Below, piece by piece: positions 56,845 through 64,000 of a stretch of 64,000 nucleotides of DNA (positions are counted from its first letter, which is position 1; every line of letters begins with the position of its first letter). Below the pieces are notes generated by a model. The model did no database searches and had not been told where the DNA came from. It saw only the letters and a list, made by a program, of their open reading frames with translations. The position numbers and the translations under genes are program-made. Origin of the DNA: Paraphaeosphaeria minitans (lineage: Eukaryota > Ascomycota > Dothideomycetes > Pleosporales > Didymosphaeriaceae); the NCBI GenBank assembly GCA_015832175.1, contig WJXW01000007.1, positions 1,860,001-1,924,000 on the forward strand, read 5' to 3'.

Positions 56845-58143
56845 ACCTCTCTCCCTTTCTCAACATTTCTCATCTTCACTTGGCAGACTTTTCTGCGCGA
56901 GTATCTCGCAGCTCTGGTGGGTGCGATCGGACAGACCGACCGACTCCGTTTTGGCGAATGGCATTTGCAGGCGTTTTAGACCAATATCCCTTGTGGCTTG
57001 GATTGGAGTAGGGCGGGTAGATACTGGGTAGCGATGGATGAACTTCAGGGAAGTAGGACGTATGCGTACACAGTACGGAACAGATCGGATCAATTGCTAT
57101 GCATGTTGCTCACGCACTCGTGTCAAGTTCATCCCTGCGTGTCTTTCCCGCCTGCGGCACTGGATAAAAATCAAATTACAGAGCGAGAATTGTGGCAGGG
57201 CGGGTGACAGGCAGGTCTGCCATTCCATCGGGGAATGGATACAATGTGGCGGATCTCACCCGCGAACCCTGCTGCCTCACACTTCAAACATCGTCGCCCA
57301 AAGAAATCAGGAAGCTGCCATGTATGCCTACCATTTATGCCTTCTCCTGCAACGCCCTGATTCGCCCGAGCAGCCTTAGCATTAAGGTTACTGTGCGGTG
57401 ATGGTCCCCAACATTTCATGGGGACGCGGTAGATCGCGAGCTGCAATGTGATGCAGGTGTCGTGCTACGTGCACGGTTTCACACGCGCCGCAACACCATC
57501 GCACGCCACAGCGAGAAAGTCGCGATAGGCCGCCCGACGAGCGCCAGCCACGGATCTCAGGCACCCGTTCAGTCGCCAAGCCGTCCTGCACCCGGATCAG
57601 GTGCTCGCCGCCCCCTGCAGCCGGCGCTCCAGCCGCGCCGTCAAAACCCCGGCCTTGGAGGGTTTTCTTCGACTCCAAGGCGATGGCGACTTGGCCTGAG
57701 TCTGCAGGCCGCGTCCGAGGAAGCTCGCGGAGGGTTTTAAGCTCTCTTGGCAGCCGTTTTGTGAGGAGCTTGGCGGGGGCCGGGTGCGAGGTGCGCCGGT
57801 GGCGGGCATGACAAATCGACACGTGGATGACGGGAGCGGCTGGAGAGTGCCAAACGCATGTTCGGGTCCTGGGGAGAAGGGCAGCAATATAAGCCTCAGG
57901 TATGCCGGTGCCTTGTGCTCGCTCACCACCTTTCACTCTCTTCGTTTCGTCCAACACTCCTTTAGGGCTTGCCCAGTTAATACTTATTCTTCTCACCCAC
58001 GCGGCTTTGATAGTCTGCTTCTTTTGTTGTATAACGACCGGTCGTTCTTTGGCATATCCTTTTCTTGAGATATCGCATCTGTGACGTTTAGTTAATTACC
58101 TCGCCTTACTTTTCTAATTCCCTCACGCTTATTGAACGGAAAC
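56845..58143. other. Intergenic region and promoter of the Q/N-rich protein gene
   Basis: No gene is supported. A TATA-like AATATAAG lies at 57886-57893, about 255 bp before the next ATG, and the last 200 bp are T/C-rich, typical of a leader. Confidence 0.5.
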
Positions 58144-59152
58144 ATGGGTATCAAGAGTCTGTTCACGATGGCGCTTGCGACTGGTCTCGCTGGTAAGCAT
58201 TTCCCCTTTTCTGCCAATGCATAGTTCGAGTAGATTGATACTGATGTCGCTCCTCAGTCGCAAAGCCAATCAACACGCCCGCAGAACTTCCCGCATACCC
58301 AATGAGCAGACGCCAGGGCAACGCTGTGCAGAACGGGTTCGGCGGACATGGCTTCAACTTCATCGACGGGTTCAACAGGTTCAATGACCAGCCCCAGGTG
58401 GTGCAAGTCAAGCAGGAGAGCCTGCAGATCCAGAACAACGGGTTCCAGCAGCAGGTCGTGCAGCAAGTCAACGAGGTTCTAGTAGTCAACCAGCAGCAGA
58501 ATGGCTTCAACAACGATTTGAACAACCTGTTCCGCAAGGCCAACTTTCGCCGCGAGAGGAACCAGGAGAGCACCGTCATGCTCGTCGTCCAGCAGATCCA
58601 GGTGTCGGTCGCGGATGACCGCGGCAACGCGTTCCAACAGGACGTCTTTGTGCAAAGCGCGATCGTGGCGAACCGCGGCGCGAGGACCACGAACACGGTC
58701 ATGCGTATGTGCTTCCTCTTTCGTCCTGCCCAGCGTCGTCCCACTAACGCCCCGCAGTCTTCGAGTCCCAGGCCATCATCGCAACGCAAGTCCTCGGCGG
58801 TCGCGGTCGCGGCAACGGCTTCGGCGGCATCGCAGGCGTCGGCAACGGGCGCGGAACCAATGCTGCCGTCCTCCCCACCAAGACTGCGGACGTGCAGCTC
58901 TTCGGCGCGCGCCCCACCTGGTCTGTTGTCGCGGAGGACCCGGCGGCGACTCTCGGCGCCGTTTGGCAGGCCGAGCTTGAGGATCTGCAGAAGGCTGACC
59001 AGGACGCTGCTGATAACCAGGCCAACGACCGGGCGGCGCAGCAGGTAAAGGAGGCGCTCGACAAGGCGAATCAGGAGCAGCAGCAGCAGCAGGTCGAGGC
59101 CTCGCAGTCCGCGGAGACCTCGCAATCTACCACGACTTCCGCCGCTGAGTAG
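58144..59152 (+). CDS. Secreted Q/N-rich protein of unknown function
   Basis: Three exons: 58144-58192, 58258-58704 and 58758-59152, about 296 residues. The start MGIKSLFTMALATGLAVAKP has a good signal peptide. A short propeptide ends in MSRRQ, a Kex2-type site near residue 35. Residues about 35-120 are Gln/Asn-rich with repeated QVV and NN motifs (QNNGFQQQVVQQVNEVLVVN, QQQNGFNNDLNNLFRKANFR). The middle has an aliphatic strand-like segment (ESTVMLVVQQIQVSV). The third exon is Gly/Arg-rich (GGRGRGNGFGGIAG) and ends in a Gln-rich helix and Ser/Thr tail. Splice junctions GTAAGC...TCAG and GTATGT...GCAG keep the frame. I know no function; Q/N-rich composition suggests a surface, aggregation-prone or cell-wall associated role. 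Confidence 0.75.
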
Positions 59153-60021
59153 ACGTGCGCTTCCTGCCAGCGGAGCTGCATTCTACCAAAGCTGTGGGCG
59201 AGCGATGTATGGAGGAGCGGAGTGTATGAGTATACCCTCGGAGGCGTTTTGTTTGCATTCGGTTGCATATGATTGTTTTCTTTCTGGGCAGGGCGTCTTG
59301 GTTTGATGTGCGTGGAATAGCTAGCTGCAGCTTTGACGACTGCCTGCTCTCGACTGGTTCGGAGAATGCTGATGAAATGATATGACGAGTACAGCGGTTG
59401 AGATCAAGAAAGGCTGAGAAAAACACGAAACGAGAAAGTGACTGAAATATTAAATTTGTAAAGTTTACCTGGTGTCTTCTCGATTCGGTGGAGGATGCGA
59501 TGTCGTGACCTGGTGATTCATACAACCGGGTATCATTATGTCAGGCAATAGACATCTATCTTGGATGTTCGTGTCCTCAGTAAGCTTGTCTTTGGTTTTC
59601 AGGGCGAATGCAGACAGCAAGCAGTGGTGTTGTTGCGGTGCCAGTGTGACGCTCTAGGTGACGTTATTCGAGGATGAAGTTGAAGTTCGGGTGGTACGTG
59701 CGCTCTGCCACCGACTTCTCCCCGCGGCGAAGCTCTCCACTTCCGCTCTCACATCATTCTCCAAACGCTGCACTGCTTTTTATCCAGCATGTTCTGGCCT
59801 TACCCGTGAACGCTTTTGTTCTTCTTTACCAAATCATTCCACTAATCGCTGTTGACACAGTAGCCACGACGATAAAGTTGGGAGGATACAGCTAGAGTTA
59901 GCCACCCTCAGCTTGGGGAACGGATCGCGAGATAATCTACAGACCAGCATTCTCCTCGGCTCGACCACTAGTTGTCTGTGTATTGAATGCCTTCGGACAA
60001 CACACGACTGTCTTCTTCAGC
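59153..60021. other. Intergenic region
   Basis: 3' flank of the Q/N-rich gene and leader of the BTB-type gene. No gene or repeat is recognised. Confidence 0.5.
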
Positions 60022-61293
60022 ATGGCAGAAGAAGATGCCCTTGTCGTCATTGCCCCCGCAGGCGACCTGATACTGGACGTTACGCAGGCAGAAGGAAGCC
60101 CTCGTTTCTCTTACCGTGTCCACTCCAAGGTGCTCCGAGAAAGTTCACGCTATTTTGAGAATCTCCTCAGCGATCGTTTCAGCGAGGGAGAGCAGCTGTC
60201 AGCGACGCTCGAAGCCTTGAAACTAGCTGGACATGCCGACCTCATCGATGCGCCGATTGACGCTTTGCCTCGCATTGCTATTGTCGACGTCGGCAGAACA
60301 AGTGCGTCGAGCATACGGAATCTAGTCGCCGACTTTCTGCGCGCTATACACAACGAGGATCTCTCCGTTGCCACGCCGCCCGTGCCAAACCTGGCCAACA
60401 TCGCCGTTGTCGCTGACCGATTCGATGCAACCGAAACGCTCTCGCGGTATGTGCGGAGAAAGAAATACGGGGCGTTGCTGGATGCAAAGTCGGCCAAGGG
60501 AAAGATAAGCACGGGCATGACGGAAGAGCGGGTGCGGCAGAAGCTGCTGGTTGGACTGTTGTTCGACCATGCGCCCTGGGTTACGCGGTATTCGAAACAT
60601 CTTATCTTGCGAGACTCGTCGCAATGGCAGCCGGGCGTGGAAGAGGACCATACCAAACCGCTGTGGTGGGACCTACCGAATGGAGTTGAAGACGAGCTGA
60701 TACAGCGCCGCGAGTACATACTCGAGACGATCAACTCTCTCCAATCGCATTTCCTCAAGCTGTACACGTCGGGCGAGCGACAGTGTAAGCTGGGCTACGA
60801 CACATCCCTACAATGCGACTCCTTCCAGCTGGGCGAAATGGTGCGCTTCTTTATTAGGCTAGGGACAGTGCGGTTGCAGGGGACCATATACGACAACACC
60901 GAGCCGACGTACCACACCGGAGATGTCGAACGATTGTTGGAGTCGCTGCGTCAATGCTCATCATACCAAGTCGATCGCAACCATGCCCACTGCGGTCTAC
61001 GGACAAGGCTCCTCCCTCTAGTTGATTTGCTTCAAAATCAGTTGTGTTTGGACACAACGAGCCTCGATGTCGGCCTTTGTCGTGAATGTTGGAACAATCA
61101 TCGAGACAGTTATGCCTGGTCCACAGCGAAGAGACCGGTGTTGTGGGGTCAACATCCCTCTGTGACCGGTAGCCGAATGCTTTCCAAGGGACACCGACGT
61201 ACGCCTAGCAGCTGCCTGCACAGGCATGTTGTGGTCCGTGATCTGTTCATGGCCACTGACAGGAACTGGACGGCTAGGGATGCCGCCTATTAA
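60022..61293 (+). CDS. BTB/POZ-domain protein, fungal type
   Basis: Single exon of 423 residues from the ATG at 60022. The N-terminal 130 residues look like a fungal BTB/POZ domain: DALVVIAPAGDLILDV, YRVHSKVLRESSRYFENLLS and the later helices LRAIHNEDLSV. The middle helix YVRRKKYGALLDAKS and the C-terminal block with TRYSKHLILRDSSQW and DLPNGVEDELIQRREYILET are seen in many ascomycete BTB proteins, sometimes annotated as nuclear pore-like. Cysteines near the C-terminus (CKLGY, CGLRTR, CRECWNNH) may bind metal. Function is unknown; BTB proteins often dimerise or recruit Cul3. The final 80 residues are less like the family, so the C-terminus could be mis-spliced. Confidence 0.7.
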   Translation: MAEEDALVVIAPAGDLILDVTQAEGSPRFSYRVHSKVLRESSRYFENLLSDRFSEGEQLSATLEALKLAGHADLIDAPIDALPRIAIVDVGRTSASSIRNLVADFLRAIHNEDLSVATPPVPNLANIAVVADRFDATETLSRYVRRKKYGALLDAKSAKGKISTGMTEERVRQKLLVGLLFDHAPWVTRYSKHLILRDSSQWQPGVEEDHTKPLWWDLPNGVEDELIQRREYILETINSLQSHFLKLYTSGERQCKLGYDTSLQCDSFQLGEMVRFFIRLGTVRLQGTIYDNTEPTYHTGDVERLLESLRQCSSYQVDRNHAHCGLRTRLLPLVDLLQNQLCLDTTSLDVGLCRECWNNHRDSYAWSTAKRPVLWGQHPSVTGSRMLSKGHRRTPSSCLHRHVVVRDLFMATDRNWTARDAAY

Positions 61294-62354
61294 AGGGGCT
61301 GCAAGGATTGCTGCGACCTCATCTCCTAGAAAATCCAGGCGACTATCGGCCCCAAGCCTCAACATACTCTGCCCTGCGCGCACCTTTGGCTCGTGCTTGT
61401 CATACCCCGGCAACTCCAGCCCTATGAAGCCACAGCCGTTGCGGTTCAGCCTAAGGCAGAGACCCGGTGGGTCGACTATTACTAGTGCCGGCAAAGGAGA
61501 CATTCTGCATTGTAAATATCTGTAGCTTTATCGTAGGAAGCTTGGTGTCAGTAGCCGTTCCTCGGTGACAGACTGAGAATCAGCCCTTGGGTATGCCTTG
61601 ATTAATAGTCTAGCGCGTTTGAAGTACCGATTGTTGTGTGCAACTGTATGTAGGATTGTTGGCCTACTGCGGGGTGGTTCCTCCTTGAGCGGAAGTAGTT
61701 TACGAGCCACGACCACGGCACGCCTGTGTCTTGAGGCAATACTCACACGATCAAACAGATGAAATCGCTGTGCACGGTTCAAAGGGTTCGCAGGCTCCTG
61801 AGACGCGGCTATGCAGGTCACGGAGTAGGTCGCGTGGTGGGCTGTGTAGCTAGGGAGTTGAATGTTCGCCTTCATGAAACACAGCCCCAACGCAACAACC
61901 GCGCGCAGAGCAAAGTGTCCTTTCAGCAGAACGCCACCAGGCAGGCGAATATGTGTTTGATGCACATGTCCGGGTGTCTCGTGTTTGTCAGAGGCTCCTG
62001 TGGCTCTTGCGCCACTCAAGGCAGGCATGAGGCAGAGAAAGGCACACACTGCTATAGGCAGCTATGTATTGCTGATTGAGCTGCATCGGACTGGTAGTAT
62101 AAGAAGATGCCAGAGCCATGGTCGTCATGTGTCCCAGTTTCAAAACTTGCGCAAACGGAGCACTTGAGCCTTCCTGTTTAATCACATGCGTAATATTCAA
62201 AGCACGAGTACTAAAGCGCCTACCTACCTCCTCCATGTCTGTGTCATCGGCCACTTCCTTCTTTAATCACTACCACAACGCTCCTCCACCCAGCCTATCT
62301 CAACCACGCGGAATACTGTTATCGAGCGCTTACTCTCAGCGAACGCCACCCAAC
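61294..62354. other. Intergenic region
   Basis: Between the BTB-type and vWA genes, both plus strand. No gene is supported. CCTACCTACC occurs at about 62220-62229 within the vWA promoter. Confidence 0.5.
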
Positions 62355-63401
62355 ATGTCAATGTTCGGCAGCCTCAAGAAGAAGCTCTCGAGACGAGGCT
62401 CAAACCCGCTCTCGCAAAAGTCGGCTGAAGCAAACACGCCGTCGACTCAGGGTGGCTATCTTGCTCCTGGCAACGGCAGCTCACTCACCAATCCATCACC
62501 CGCAACTCGGCGTCCTAGTAGGAAGAAAGCTCTATCTTGTTTGGTATCACACTGACAATCACAAGGCAACCCATCCACGAATCCTTTCGCACGGCCAGAC
62601 ACCAATGAACCACCTCCAGCATACACTCCCGGGCCAGCATCCCAAGCACCCTTTTCACGCCAGCCCTCCATAGGACCAGCCACTGACGATGACCCCTACG
62701 CCTTCCTCCGGAGCTTCGACACCGTCTTCCTCATCGACGACTCCGGCTCCATGGCGGGCAGCCGCTGGAACCAAGTCGAGCAAGCCCTCAGCGTCATCGC
62801 GCCCATCTGCGCCGAGCGCGACGAGGACGGCATCGACGTCTACTTCCTGAACAACACGAAGGTCTGGAAGCACCAGCGCACGGCCGGCCACATCATCGAA
62901 ATCTTCCAGGACGCCAGGCCCGGCGGGCAGACCTTCACCGGCAAGCGTCTCTACGAGATGCTCACGCCCTACCTGGCGCGCTACAGGAAGGACCCCACCA
63001 CCACAAAGCCCGTGAATATCATCGTGGTTACGGACGGCCAGGCCCACGACGATGTTGCGGGCACGATCCAGGATGTCGCCAAGAAGCTGGATCGGTGGGA
63101 GGCGCCGCCCTGGCAGGTCGGCATCCAGTTCTTCCAGATCGGGAACGATGCCGAGGCGAGGAGTATGCTGAAGCAGCTTGACGACGAGTTGGCGGGTAGC
63201 GACGACTTGAGGGACATCGTCGATACGGTGCCGTTCACGAGCGAGGCTGGCGCGCAGCTGTCGGCGACGGGCATCATGAAGGTGAGTCTGGCACGGCTGC
63301 GATGCGGTGCGAGAGTGCAAGGGCCATGCTAATGTGGATAGGTGGTCCTGGGTAGTGTGAATCGCCGCCTGGACCGGAACTCCAAGGAACTTCACCGGTG
63401 A
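62355..63401 (+). CDS. von Willebrand factor A domain protein with a PPAY motif
   Basis: Three exons: 62355-62517, 62566-63281 and 63342-63401, about 312 residues. The N-terminus MSMFGSLKKKLSRRGSNPLS is basic and Ser-rich, not a signal peptide. A Pro-rich linker contains EPPPAYTPGP, a PPxY-type WW-binding motif. The vWA domain starts at FLRSFDTVFLIDDSGSM and keeps the MIDAS residues D-x-S-x-S. It continues with GIDVYFLNN, then GKRLYEMLTPYLARY, NIIVVTDGQAHDD (second metal-ligand region) and VGIQFFQIGND. The last exon encodes only 20 residues (VVLGSVNRRLDRNSKELHR). No transmembrane or secretion signal is seen, so it should be intracellular. Similar vWA proteins are widespread in Pezizomycotina but uncharacterised. 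Splice sites are GTAGGA...ACAAG (48 nt) and GTGAGT...GATAG. Confidence 0.85.
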
Positions 63402-64000
63402 TGGGAAGGTTCGTCTTGCCGTAGGTAACTCACACACTCTTGGTTGCCAGGGTTCTCTTCCGCCTACTAGGAAACGGGTGTGCCTGTTACCCCTTCCCCC
63501 TTTTTCTTTCTTTACAATACGTTGTTTTCCTGTCCTCTGTCTCATTGCTCGGCGTTGACGGTTGGGCTGCTACACACGTACACTGCGTGTCGTGCCACGG
63601 CATCCACGGGCAACCAGGTTGGATGAGTCAGTTGCTCCATTGTTCAATCAAGACACACGACCATCATCATCACGGTTCTCGCGGCCATCATATCACGATT
63701 CTGCCCGAAGAGGCAGCCCGCATGTTTGGGATTCCTTGGCTCCCTCAACGGGGCCCATTTGTAGATGAGCAGCGGCCTCGCGATAGGTAGCTTTGGGGGC
63801 GGGAGAGCGCATGTACCTAGTACACGTGCGATAGGAATGTTCATTGCTTCGCATTGGGCCAATGGAAGCATGCATGTGTGTGAACTTGCAGTGACTGCGT
63901 ACTGCACGTGCATATGGGAGGGGGACACGCAGGTGTGAAGACAGGGGCACAGTACCGGTGAAGAGGCGGGCGTGTGCCTGGAGAGGCTGCCTTTGGGTGC
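63402..64000. other. Terminal intergenic sequence
   Basis: No gene is recognised in the last 600 bp. Short frames on both strands have low-information composition. Confidence 0.5.

Overview
The window looks like nuclear DNA of a filamentous ascomycete (Pezizomycotina). A dothideomycete-like fungus is my best guess, but the sequence does not prove it. The evidence is 48-110 bp introns with GTRNGT...CTAAC...YAG signals in most genes, single-copy fungal housekeeping genes, a secreted pepsin-like protease, a DUF3455 protein, and one AT-rich repeat pocket. I rebuilt intron-exon models by eye from splice signals, reading frame and family conservation. I found no rRNA, tRNA, CRISPR array or prokaryotic operon.

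Layout. 1-9.8 kb: secreted DUF3455 protein (+), GPI3/PIG-A glycosyltransferase (-), sharing a 230-bp divergent promoter with the DEAD-box helicase DBP6 (+), then a secreted aspartic protease (+). 9.8-21.5 kb is gene-poor, with SEC65 (-) and a class-III aminotransferase (+). 21.5-30.4 kb: LAMMER kinase (+), Mis12/MTW1 kinetochore subunit (+), a seven-exon DHA1-type MFS transporter (-) and prefoldin subunit 4 (-). 30.6-44.7 kb: VPS3-like CORVET subunit (-) divergent from the Golgi CASP/COY1 protein (+), a GABA/choline-type amino acid permease (+), a decayed reading frame (-), and a choline/ethanolamine kinase (-). 45.2-48.2 kb is an accessory pocket: a 19-bp minisatellite split by a solo LTR, then a broken protein-kinase gene. 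48.4-64 kb: PIN-like auxin-efflux-carrier protein (-) divergent from the HOG-pathway MAPKK PBS2 (+), SEC63 (+), a secreted Q/N-rich protein (+), a BTB-type protein (+) and a von Willebrand A protein with a PPAY motif (+).

Function. Most genes are core cell biology and not a cluster. Several concern the secretory and endomembrane system (SEC65, SEC63, GPI3, COY1, VPS3) or stress and growth signalling (PBS2, LAMMER kinase). No PKS, NRPS or terpene synthase core is present, so the MFS transporter and aminotransferase give no sign of a metabolite cluster. The most informative unusual features are the solo LTR that interrupts a 19-bp satellite in perfect register, the kinase pseudogene beside it, the interrupted reading frame near 40.4-41.1 kb, the Q/N-rich secreted protein, and a translatable 63-nt intron in SEC63.
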